From Leptolyngbya sp. (GTDB taxonomy: Bacteria > Cyanobacteriota > Cyanobacteriia > Phormidesmidales > Phormidesmidaceae), in assembly GCA_003249105.1 (NCBI GenBank), contig QBLT01000013.1, forward strand, positions 954-38,736: DNA of 37,783 nt, written 5' to 3'. Under the pieces are notes generated by a model that saw only the letters and a list, made by a program, of their open reading frames with translations, had not been told where the DNA came from and made no database searches. Position 1 is the first letter of the stretch, and each line of letters starts with the position of its first letter. A program made the translations under genes and the position numbers. Shown piece after piece: positions 1 to 6,678 of the stretch.

Positions 1-168
1 AGTTGCAGCCTCGATGAAACCATTCGTCTGTGGAATGTGGAAACGGGCGAATGCCTCGCCGTCATGCGCCCCGATCGCCTCTACGAAGCGATGAATATCA
101 CCGGCATCACTGGCCTCTCGCCCAGCGAAATTGCCATCCTCAAAACCCTGGGCGCGGTGGAAGGATGA
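1..168 (+). CDS. WD40-repeat protein, 3' end only
   Basis: The window opens inside this gene; frame 1 is open to a TGA at 166-168, giving 55 residues. The first residues contain DETIRLWNVETGEC, the closing strand of a WD40 beta-propeller blade (the D...IRLW signature). A short non-repeat tail ending in LGAVEG follows. WD40 propellers are protein-interaction scaffolds. In cyanobacteria they are often fused to NACHT/NB-ARC ATPase, kinase or caspase-like domains upstream, but that part is outside the window. The tail 'GLSPSEIAILKTLGAVEG' is a common ending of such cyanobacterial NB-ARC/WD40 proteins as I recall them. Whether a signalling domain is attached here cannot be seen. Confidence 0.8.
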   Translation, partial: SCSLDETIRLWNVETGECLAVMRPDRLYEAMNITGITGLSPSEIAILKTLGAVEG

Positions 169-309
169 GCCATCAACAGCCTTGAAAAAAAGGGCAAATA
201 TTCGATGGTTGTGGTCACGTCTGCTTAGGCCAATGCAGCGACAGCCTCACGGGCAGCGGTATGTTGTTGGCCAGTAGAGATCTGCGAACTAGCAGTGGGG
301 CGAGGGTGC

Positions 310-2052
310 ATGAGTAGTCAGAGCCAAATAATTGCGGCCAAGCTGCGGCAAAAGAATCGACGGCTGGGCCTGTTGCTTTCGCTGGGGTCGCTCGGCGTCT
401 TGGGACTGCTGTATTTGATTTCGGCGACCTTCGTCACCCAAAGCCTGGGTCGGCTGGAGACCATTACCGTCCGGCAGGATGTGCGTCGAGCCGTCGATGG
501 GGTTGACCGCGAACTCCGAGGGCTGTTGGTCAACACCTGTGACTATGCTCGCTGGGACGAGTTTTATGCTTACATGACGACCAACGATCGCACCTTTGAG
601 CGCGAAAACTTTGCCTCCAGTCGCCACTTCACCGACCTGCTGAATGTCGATGTGCTGGCCGTCGTACGGCCTGACGGGCAGCTGCGCTACGGGCAACTGC
701 TCTCTCCCCAGGGTGCTCCGCCGACCCCGCCACCACCATCGGTGGAGGCTTACCTGCGGCACTGGTCGCAGCAGCAGCGTAGGGCCCAGAGCCAAGCGAC
801 CCAGACCGGCTGGCTGACCACCGAGTCTGGCCCCATGCTGCTAGCCGTCTGTTCGGTCACCAACAGCAACGAGACCGCCCCACCCCAAGGGGGGTTTGCC
901 ATGGGCAGAGTGCTCAGCCGTTCTCAGATGCAACGTCTGGAGCAGCGACTGCGGGTGCAGATGCAGCTCGTGGATCTCAGCGGCTCCCTCAGCCCCAGCG
1001 AGGTCGAAGTGCGCGATCGCCTGACCCGCCAACCCGGCCTAGGTGACAGCGCCCTGCCCGACGATGCGATCGCCGTTGTCCCCATAACGGGCGATCGCAT
1101 TGCTGGCTACGCCCGTATCGACGACATCAACGGCATCCCCCTGGCGCTGCTGCGGGTGGAGCTGAACCGCGACCTGCACCAACAGGGCCTACTGGCCAAC
1201 CAGCTGTTGGGCGGGGTGTTGCTGGTGGTCGGGGTGGTGTTTGGCCTGCTGGGCCGATGGCTGCTGAAACAACTGATGCAAGAAAGCCAGCGTCTGGCGA
1301 GGGTTGAGCAGGCCCTCGCCCACGAGAGCGTCCTGCGCCTGGCCAACGCCCGCTACCAGGACAAGGCCGTGCAGCTAGAAATTGCGCTCAAGGAGCTGAA
1401 CAAAGAAAAGGAGCGCTCCGAGCAACTGTTGATCAACATTCTGCCCGAGTCGATTGTGCAGCGGTTGAAGGAAAACGGCACCTCGATTGCCGAGCACTTT
1501 GACGAGGTCACAATTCTGTTCGCCGACATCGTCAACTTCACCCCCATCGCCGCCCGCCTGCCGCCCTTCGAGGTGGTGGAGCTGCTCAACGGCATCTTTT
1601 CCGAGTTCGACGACCTGGTAGAAGAATTTGGTCTAGAGAAGATCAAAACCATCGGTGATGCCTACATGGTGGCAGCGGGGTTGCCCGTGCCTCGCACCGA
1701 CCATGCGGAGGCGATCGCCGCCATGGCCCTGGCCATGCAGCAGCGAGTGGCCGACTTTCGCTCGAAGACAGGCGAGGCGTTTCAAATTCGGGTTGGCATC
1801 AACACGGGCACCGTCGTGGGCGGGGTGATTGGCACCAAAAAGTTCATCTACGACCTCTGGGGCGACACCGTCAACGTAGCCTCGCGCATGGAATCCACCG
1901 GATTAGCTGGCGGCATTCAGGTGACAGCCGCAACCTATAACCGGCTAAAAGACCGCTACGCATTTGAGGTGCGCGGCACAGTGCAGATCAAGGGAAAAGG
2001 GGAAATGGAAACCTACTGGCTGCGGGGCAAAAAGTCCACCGAAGAGGGATAA
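310..2052 (+). CDS. CHASE4-domain class III adenylate cyclase (membrane receptor type)
   Basis: Makes cAMP from ATP at the inner face of the plasma membrane, apparently under control of an extracytoplasmic sensor. From ATG 310 (580 aa) there is an N-terminal membrane segment at about 15-45. A CHASE4-type periplasmic domain follows, with the typical 'CDYARWDEFYAYM' stretch. A second membrane segment lies at about 296-320, then a short coiled-coil-like linker and the catalytic domain at about 380-575. All class III catalytic residues are visible: metal-binding D406 and D450, adenine-selecting K444 and D515, and transition-state N522 and R526. K/D at the purine positions points to adenylate rather than guanylate cyclase. 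A GTG at 295 in frame is an alternative start but would add only five residues. The gene stands alone; the CHASE4 ligand is unknown. Confidence 0.9.
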   Translation: MSSQSQIIAAKLRQKNRRLGLLLSLGSLGVLGLLYLISATFVTQSLGRLETITVRQDVRRAVDGVDRELRGLLVNTCDYARWDEFYAYMTTNDRTFERENFASSRHFTDLLNVDVLAVVRPDGQLRYGQLLSPQGAPPTPPPPSVEAYLRHWSQQQRRAQSQATQTGWLTTESGPMLLAVCSVTNSNETAPPQGGFAMGRVLSRSQMQRLEQRLRVQMQLVDLSGSLSPSEVEVRDRLTRQPGLGDSALPDDAIAVVPITGDRIAGYARIDDINGIPLALLRVELNRDLHQQGLLANQLLGGVLLVVGVVFGLLGRWLLKQLMQESQRLARVEQALAHESVLRLANARYQDKAVQLEIALKELNKEKERSEQLLINILPESIVQRLKENGTSIAEHFDEVTILFADIVNFTPIAARLPPFEVVELLNGIFSEFDDLVEEFGLEKIKTIGDAYMVAAGLPVPRTDHAEAIAAMALAMQQRVADFRSKTGEAFQIRVGINTGTVVGGVIGTKKFIYDLWGDTVNVASRMESTGLAGGIQVTAATYNRLKDRYAFEVRGTVQIKGKGEMETYWLRGKKSTEEG

Positions 2053-2122
2053 AGCCCAGCACGCATTGAGCTAGGCGGTCTGTCATAATACACCTGAGAA
2101 TTTCGGACGCTAGGATGCGGCT

Positions 2123-3226
2123 ATGAAAATCAACGGCGAGCCGACCAGAACCATTCGTCTACACCCAGACAATCCTCGCGTGGTGCAGGTAATCGACCAG
2201 CGCCAGCTACCCCACCAGCTCACCTGGATGGATCTGACTTCGGTGGATGAGGCCGCCTACGCCATCAAAGACATGGTGGTGCGCGGTGCACCGCTGATTG
2301 GGGCCACCGCCGCCCTGGGCATGTACCTGGCCGCCCTCGATACAGTTTCAGAGCCCGACTTTCGCGAGGTTTTGACCCAGGCCGCTCACACCCTGGGCCA
2401 GACTCGCCCCACGGCGGTCAATCTGCACTGGGCGCTGACCTCCCAGCTAGAGGTGCTGCGGCAGGTAACAACGGCCTCAGAAGCCGTCGATCGCCTACGG
2501 CAAAACGCTGAGGCCATCCTCGACGCCGACGAAGAACAGTGCCGCCAGATTGGGCTGCACGGCGTCAAGCTGATCGAAGATATCTACGCCCGCACCGGGC
2601 AGCCCGTCAACATTTTGACCCACTGCAACGCGGGCTGGCTGGCCTGTGTCGACTGGGGCACCGCCACCTCGCCCATCTACCACGCCCACGATCGCGGCAT
2701 TCCCGTCCATGTTTGGGTCGATGAAACCCGCCCCCGCAACCAGGGGGCCAAGCTCACCGCCTGGGAACTAGGGCAGCACGGGGTGCCCCACACCGTCATT
2801 CCTGACAATGCTGGGGGCCACCTAATGCAGCATGGGCTGGTCGATCTGGCGATCGTGGGCACCGATCGCACCACCCGCCAGGGCGATGTCGCCAACAAAA
2901 TTGGCACCTACCTCAAGGCCCTGGCCGCCCACGACAACGGCGTGCCCTTCTACGTCGCTCTGCCCTCGTCTACCCTCGACTGGACCCTGCGCGATGGGGT
3001 CAAAGAGATCCCCATCGAGCAGCGCAGCCAGGACGAAGTGAAGTATATCGATGGGCTGTCTCCCCACGGGGTCACCTCCGTGCTGCTCTGCCCCGAGTCT
3101 TCCCCCGCCGCCAACTACGGCTTTGATGTCACCCCCGCCCGCCTGGTGACGGGCCTAATTACCGAACGGGGTATTTGCCCCGCCTCCGAAGCTGGGTTGC
3201 TGAGCCTGTTTCCAGAGATGGCCTAA
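2123..3226 (+). CDS. mtnA: Methylthioribose-1-phosphate isomerase MtnA
   Basis: Converts 5-methylthioribose-1-phosphate to methylthioribulose-1-phosphate in salvage of the methylthioadenosine left by polyamine and related syntheses. It is cytosolic and belongs to the eIF2B-alpha/MtnA fold. The 367-residue length is usual. Family landmarks are visible: VVRGAPLIGATAALG near residue 53, the catalytic Cys in THCNAGWLAC (C168), the DETRPRNQGAKLTAWEL loop, and the catalytic Asp in GTDRTTRQGD (D248), followed by NKIGTYLKA. The next gene starts 5 bp after the stop and encodes a class II aldolase/MtnB-like enzyme, so the two are very probably co-transcribed and act in successive steps. The ATG at 2123 gives the expected N-terminus. 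Confidence 0.95.
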   Translation: MKINGEPTRTIRLHPDNPRVVQVIDQRQLPHQLTWMDLTSVDEAAYAIKDMVVRGAPLIGATAALGMYLAALDTVSEPDFREVLTQAAHTLGQTRPTAVNLHWALTSQLEVLRQVTTASEAVDRLRQNAEAILDADEEQCRQIGLHGVKLIEDIYARTGQPVNILTHCNAGWLACVDWGTATSPIYHAHDRGIPVHVWVDETRPRNQGAKLTAWELGQHGVPHTVIPDNAGGHLMQHGLVDLAIVGTDRTTRQGDVANKIGTYLKALAAHDNGVPFYVALPSSTLDWTLRDGVKEIPIEQRSQDEVKYIDGLSPHGVTSVLLCPESSPAANYGFDVTPARLVTGLITERGICPASEAGLLSLFPEMA

Positions 3227-3231
3227 CGGCT

Positions 3232-3837
3232 ATGACCATGGCTTTCGACGAAGGGGTAATTAAGTACGTCAGCGACTGGACAGAGGGTGCGCCCCTGGAA
3301 GCGGCGGAGCTGGCGGAGTTGATAGAGTGGCGCGATCGCATGCATCAGGCCCAGCACATCGGCCTCTACCCCAACGGCATTGGCTACGGCAATATCAGCC
3401 TCCGGCGATCGGCCCACAGCTTTGCTGTCTCGGGCACCCAAACCGGGCACCTGGCCCAGACCACGCCCCACCACTACACCCTGGTCGATGCCTGGGATAT
3501 CGATCGCAACACCCTGCACTGCACCGGGCCAATCCAGGCTTCTTCAGAATCGCTCACCCACGCGGCCCTCTACGACTACAGCCCCGCCATTCAGGCGATC
3601 ATTCACGTGCACAATCGCCCCCTGTGGCAGCGGGGCCAGGGGGTGCTGTCCACCACCGCCGCCAGCGTGCCCTACGGCACCCCAGCGATGGCCTACGAAA
3701 TGAGGCGGCTGCTGGATCATGATGACCTAATGCAAACCCGCATTTTGATCATGGCGGGGCATGAGGAAGGGGTGCTGGTGTTTGGTCCCACCCTGGCAGC
3801 GGCAGCCCAAGTGCTTTACCAGCACCTAGAAGGCTAG
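3232..3837 (+). CDS. Class II aldolase/adducin family enzyme, probable methylthioribulose-1-phosphate dehydratase (MtnB) or aldolase
   Basis: A 201-residue class II aldolase/adducin-fold enzyme. I chose ATG 3232 because the longer open frame (from 3175) runs back into mtnA; a second in-frame ATG lies at 3238. Zinc-site residues of the fold are visible: H125 and H127 in HVHN, and H177 in AGHEEG. The phosphate-binding GYGNIS segment and E106 in ASSES are also present. Adjacency to mtnA makes methylthioribulose-1-phosphate the likely substrate. In the universal pathway MtnB dehydrates it. In the DHAP shunt a related class II aldolase cleaves it to dihydroxyacetone phosphate and methylthioacetaldehyde. 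The sequence alone does not let me choose, because both reactions use this fold. No mtnC or mtnD lies in the window. Confidence 0.75.
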   Translation: MTMAFDEGVIKYVSDWTEGAPLEAAELAELIEWRDRMHQAQHIGLYPNGIGYGNISLRRSAHSFAVSGTQTGHLAQTTPHHYTLVDAWDIDRNTLHCTGPIQASSESLTHAALYDYSPAIQAIIHVHNRPLWQRGQGVLSTTAASVPYGTPAMAYEMRRLLDHDDLMQTRILIMAGHEEGVLVFGPTLAAAAQVLYQHLEG

Positions 3838-3897
3838 CGTTTCGTCACAGGTGAAATTGTGGATCGCACCAAGGCAGTGGGCTGACGCTACAGGGAA

Positions 3898-3983
3898 CGA
3901 TCCCCCGCTTCGCCGCCCCCTTAAAAAGGGGGCTCTTAAGACCCTGCTGCTTGGCCCCCGTTGCAATGGGGGCGGGGGGATCG
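3898..3983. repeat. Compound palindromic interspersed repeat (CCCCCTT-AAGGGGG type)
   Basis: A G/C-run-rich element in the space between two convergent genes. Outer near-inverted ends are CGATCCCCCGC (3898-3908) and GCGGGGGGATCG (3972-3983). Inside are two perfect hairpins: GCCCCCTT/AAGGGGGC at 3915-3922/3926-3933, and GCCCCC/GGGGGC at 3954-3959/3968-3973. A related element lies at 27907-27986, also between convergent genes. Such elements are common in cyanobacterial intergenic DNA and could act as bidirectional terminators here. Confidence 0.8.
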
Positions 3984-4003
3984 CGCCAAGGCCGTCCTAA
4001 GAG

Positions 4004-4579
4004 CTACGCGGCTAATGCGGCCAGCGCCTGTCGTCCCTGAGCTATGATCTCGTCGTAAACCGCTTCTAGGGCTGGGTTGCAGCCCCGGCAACCGGCCACC
4101 ACCCGATCGGCCCAGTCCAAATATTCGCGCTTGCGCTCTAGCGACCAGCCATCGGGGGGCGAGGTGGTAATGTTTTGCACATTGGCGGCTTTATCGGCAA
4201 TTTTAAGCTGCTTGGCCTGGGACGACAGGTGGGGGGAGTGCTCTACCTGGCGCTGTTTGCGTTCGGCCTTGGGCAAGCTCTTGTCGTCGGTGACTTCTTC
4301 CACCACGCGCCGCACCTCGGGGCCAAAGTGGCGCTCGATTTCCTCAGGGGTGGTGTCGGTGTCTTCTACCGTGTCGTGGAGAATGGCGGCCTGCAATATC
4401 ACCAGGTCGGTGACGCCGCCCTCGCTGGCTAAGAGCTGCGCCACGCGAATGGGGTGGTTGATGTAGGGCGAGGCTTCTTTATCTTTGCGGCGCTGGGCGC
4501 TGTGCTTAGTAGCTGAAAAGTGCAGGGCCTCTAGCAGAGCCGTGGTAGCCGGGGCGGATGCCAAAGCAGATGAAATCAT
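4004..4579 (-). CDS. MESH1-like HD-domain small alarmone hydrolase
   Basis: A 191-residue stand-alone HD hydrolase that closely resembles metazoan MESH1 and bacterial small alarmone hydrolases. These enzymes remove the 3'-pyrophosphate of (p)ppGpp; MESH1 can also dephosphorylate NADPH. Visible landmarks are the HSAQRRKD basic segment, H42 in YINHP, the HD pair H68-D69 in [15 protein letters not shown]72-D73, [18 protein letters not shown], and D129 in KIADKAAN. These correspond to the metal and catalytic residues of MESH1. No synthetase, TGS or ACT domain is present, so it is not a full RelA/SpoT. It is monocistronic and convergent with the mtn pair. It would act in the cytosol to lower alarmone levels. 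The ATG at 4577-4579 is the only start that gives the full fold. Confidence 0.85.
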   Translation of the reverse strand: MISSALASAPATTALLEALHFSATKHSAQRRKDKEASPYINHPIRVAQLLASEGGVTDLVILQAAILHDTVEDTDTTPEEIERHFGPEVRRVVEEVTDDKSLPKAERKQRQVEHSPHLSSQAKQLKIADKAANVQNITTSPPDGWSLERKREYLDWADRVVAGCRGCNPALEAVYDEIIAQGRQALAALAA

Positions 4580-4628
4580 GGTTGTGCAGAAAATCGCTTT
4601 TGTCTAGCATGACCGATCGCAGCGGGCA

Positions 4629-4692
4629 ATGACATCGATTCGAGGATCTGGAGGTGTGGCGAAAGCCGGGGTTTAGCCACTCGCAGGTCTAG
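4629..4692 (+). pseudogene. Possible relic of a four-helix-bundle (23S rRNA IVP-like) gene start
   Basis: Codons from 4639 read FEDLEVWRKPGFSHSQV then a stop at 4690-4692. FEDLEVWRK is the typical N-terminus of the small four-helix-bundle proteins related to 23S rRNA intervening-sequence proteins. An ATG at 4629 is one base out of frame; removing one base would give MTSFEDLEVW. The rest of the gene is missing. It overlaps the 3' end of the following minus-strand gene by four bases. This is a short motif match, so it is tentative. Confidence 0.35.
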
Positions 4693-4976
4693 CCCGCAGG
4701 TTTAGAAAGACGCCCCTTACCCGGTTTGTTAATCGCTACGTTGGCATCGCGGGTCATCGACTTGATAAACTCCACCCGCCGAAACCGCAGCGCCGACCAG
4801 TCAGCCTGCTGGGTGACAAAGACCAGGGCAAAGGTGATGGATTGCAGGTCTGCGGGCGATCGCTGAATCGTCACGCCCTCTAGAGCCGCTAGCTCTGGCT
4901 CAAAGCTAGCCGGAGCGTTGAGCCCCAAAATCTCAGCCTGAGCCTTTAAATTCAGCTTCTTGAAGAGGGGAGTCAT
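4689..4976 (-). CDS. Small conserved protein, apparently with an internal in-frame deletion
   Basis: 95 residues; function unknown. The N-terminus (TPLFKKLNLKAQAEILGLNAP, then SFEPELAAL) and the C-terminal part (DWSALRFRRVEFIKSMTR) both match, from memory, a family of roughly 140-residue bacterial proteins. In that family these blocks are separated by about 40-50 residues containing a basic YKxDFNRD-like stretch. Here the text passes straight from ALVFVTQQ (about residue 55) to ADWSALRF (about 58), so the middle appears to be lost in frame. It is divergent from xdhA across a 110-bp gap carrying an inverted repeat. It may be a non-functional remnant or a shortened functional form. Confidence 0.55.
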   Translation of the reverse strand: MTPLFKKLNLKAQAEILGLNAPASFEPELAALEGVTIQRSPADLQSITFALVFVTQQADWSALRFRRVEFIKSMTRDANVAINKPGKGRLSKPAG

Positions 4977-4987
4977 AACTCAAATTA

Positions 4988-5021
4988 AATTTAGTCAAAT
5001 TGTCATTTTGCTGACTAAATT
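4988..5021. promoter_or_regulatory. Candidate operator: 10-bp inverted repeat upstream of xdhA
   Basis: AATTTAGTCA (4988-4997) and TGACTAAATT (5012-5021) are perfect inverted arms, 14 bp apart, in an AT-rich gap between divergent genes. Arm centres are 24 bp apart, so a dimeric regulator or a cruciform is possible. No T-run follows in either direction, so a terminator is unlikely. The regulator is unknown. Confidence 0.45.
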
Positions 5022-5086
5022 GCCGCTAAGTTGAACACTAATCTCATGGCCCGTAGATACGTATTTTTAAGCTGCACAAAGCCCCT

Positions 5087-6535
5087 GTGACTCAACAACT
5101 CGACATTCAACTCAGCTTTACGATCAACAGAGAACTGGTCTGCGTCGAAGATTTCTCGCCAGCGCTCACCCTGCTCGAGTACCTGCGCCTGAGCGGGCGA
5201 GCCGGCACCAAAGAAGGCTGCGGCGACGGCGACTGCGGTGCCTGCACGGTGGCAATAATCGGCAAAAGGGCCGACGGCCAACCCCACTACCAGGCGGTGA
5301 ATAGCTGCCTGATTCCCCTGGGGGCGATCGCTGGGCGGCAGGTGTTGACCGCCGACGGCATTACCCAGTGCCAAATCCCCAAAGTTGCCTTTGTCAAAGA
5401 GCCCGTCACCGCCGACCAGCTCCACCCCGTGCAATCGGCCATGGTGGAGACGGGCGGCTCCCAGTGCGGCTACTGCACCCCCGGCTTTGTCATGAGTCTG
5501 TTTGCCGCCTACTACGACGGCACCCCTAACGACCTGTCGGTGGAGGGCAATCTCTGCCGCTGCACGGGCTACATCCCCATTCGCCGCGCCGCCCAGATGG
5601 TAGCCGACGCCACCATCCAGGATCAGTTCTCAGAACAGTTAGTCGCTGCCTCCACGACGCTTGTGCCCCTGGCCTATACCGGCCACGACGAGCAGTTCTA
5701 CCGGCCCACCCAGCTTTCAGAAGTGCTGGAACTGTTGCAGCAGCACCCCGACGCCACCCTGGTTGCTGGGGCCACAGATCTGGGGCTGGAGATGAGCTGG
5801 CACCGGCAGCAATACCCCATCCTCATTTCTCTGGAGGCAGTAGAAGAACTCCAGCAGATTCACCAGACCGAAGACTTTGTCGAGATTGGCGCAGCGGTGC
5901 CCCTCAGCCACATCGAGGCCAACTTGCACGGCCTCTTCCCCAGTATGGATGAGATGATCCACTGGTTTGCGGCCCGTCAGGTGCGCAACCGGGCCACCCT
6001 GGGCGGCAACATCGGCACCGCTTCCCCCATTGGCGACCTGCCCCCGGTGCTGCTATCGCTGGATGCGACCCTGAAGCTGGCTGGCCCTGGGGGCGAAAGA
6101 ACGCTGCCTCTAGCCAACTTCTTTACCGGCTACCGCCAGACCGCATTGCAGCCCGGCGAAGTAATTGTCTCCGTCCAAATTTCCAAAGCGACTGCACCGG
6201 GGACGGCTCGCCGATTGAGCCAGTCCTATAAAATTGGCAAGCGCGGCACCGACGACATCAGCATTGTGGCGGCGGCTTTTGTGGTGGATGTGGATGGCAG
6301 CAATCAGATTCTCCATGCCCGGTTGGGTTATGGGGGCGTGGCGGCGACTCCGGCGCGGGCGATCGCAGCCGAATCTTTCCTCATCGGCAAACCCTGGACG
6401 GCTGCCACCATGCAAGCGATGAAACCCATCCTGCAAGAGGCGTTTACCCCGCTCACCGACCTGCGGGGCAGCGCCGAATACCGCCAGCGCCTGGTGGTGA
6501 ATTTGTTTGAAAAGTTCTTTGTGGAATTTTCGTAG
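5087..6535 (+). CDS. xdhA: Xanthine dehydrogenase, [2Fe-2S]/FAD subunit
   Basis: The electron-transfer subunit of the molybdenum hydroxylase that oxidises hypoxanthine to xanthine to urate. 482 residues. The start is GTG 5087: an in-frame TAG lies at 5054 and no ATG or TTG falls between. Domain order: plant-type [2Fe-2S] ferredoxin domain (C45, C50 and C53 in CGDGDCGAC, then C74); the four-helix second [2Fe-2S] domain (C127, C130, C157 and C159 in QCGYC and LCRC); then the FAD domain from about residue 195, with TLGGNIGTASPIGDLPP, and a CO-dehydrogenase flavoprotein C-terminal domain. It is followed by xdhB 143 bp downstream. The TAG stop (6533-6535) lies inside a palindromic repeat element, so that element has defined the C-terminus. 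Confidence 0.95.
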   Translation: MTQQLDIQLSFTINRELVCVEDFSPALTLLEYLRLSGRAGTKEGCGDGDCGACTVAIIGKRADGQPHYQAVNSCLIPLGAIAGRQVLTADGITQCQIPKVAFVKEPVTADQLHPVQSAMVETGGSQCGYCTPGFVMSLFAAYYDGTPNDLSVEGNLCRCTGYIPIRRAAQMVADATIQDQFSEQLVAASTTLVPLAYTGHDEQFYRPTQLSEVLELLQQHPDATLVAGATDLGLEMSWHRQQYPILISLEAVEELQQIHQTEDFVEIGAAVPLSHIEANLHGLFPSMDEMIHWFAARQVRNRATLGGNIGTASPIGDLPPVLLSLDATLKLAGPGGERTLPLANFFTGYRQTALQPGEVIVSVQISKATAPGTARRLSQSYKIGKRGTDDISIVAAAFVVDVDGSNQILHARLGYGGVAATPARAIAAESFLIGKPWTAATMQAMKPILQEAFTPLTDLRGSAEYRQRLVVNLFEKFFVEFS

Positions 6536-6643
6536 GGTGGGCACTGCCCACCGTTGCCCATGCCATCGGCAGGCCATCCCCCATAGTGCGCTTGATTAGC
6601 CTAGTTTCTGCCCAAAACCTGTGGTGGGCAATGCCCAGCCTAC
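6532..6643. repeat. MITE-like element with 21-bp terminal inverted repeats between xdhA and xdhB
   Basis: The left end at 6532-6552 (GTAGGGTGGGCA...) and the right end at 6623-6643 are inverted copies, matching at 19 of 21 positions by my alignment. Each end is itself nearly palindromic (GTGGGCA-C-TGCCCAC on the left). Total length is 112 bp, with no coding capacity of its own. The left end supplies the xdhA TAG. It may form a strong hairpin in xdhAB mRNA and change the subunit ratio. Confidence 0.8.
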
Positions 6644-6678
6644 CTTTCCTAATTCAAAATCACCTTCGAGGTACCGCT

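Noticed and set aside
2061..2095. Sigma-70-like promoter before mtnA (TTGAGC ... CATAAT)
   Set aside because: The spacing is only about 12 bp, too short to support a promoter call.
6586..6678. N-terminal extension of XdhB from an upstream ATG
   Set aside because: The 31 added residues derive largely from the interspersed repeat, and the family N-terminus fits the ATG at 6679.
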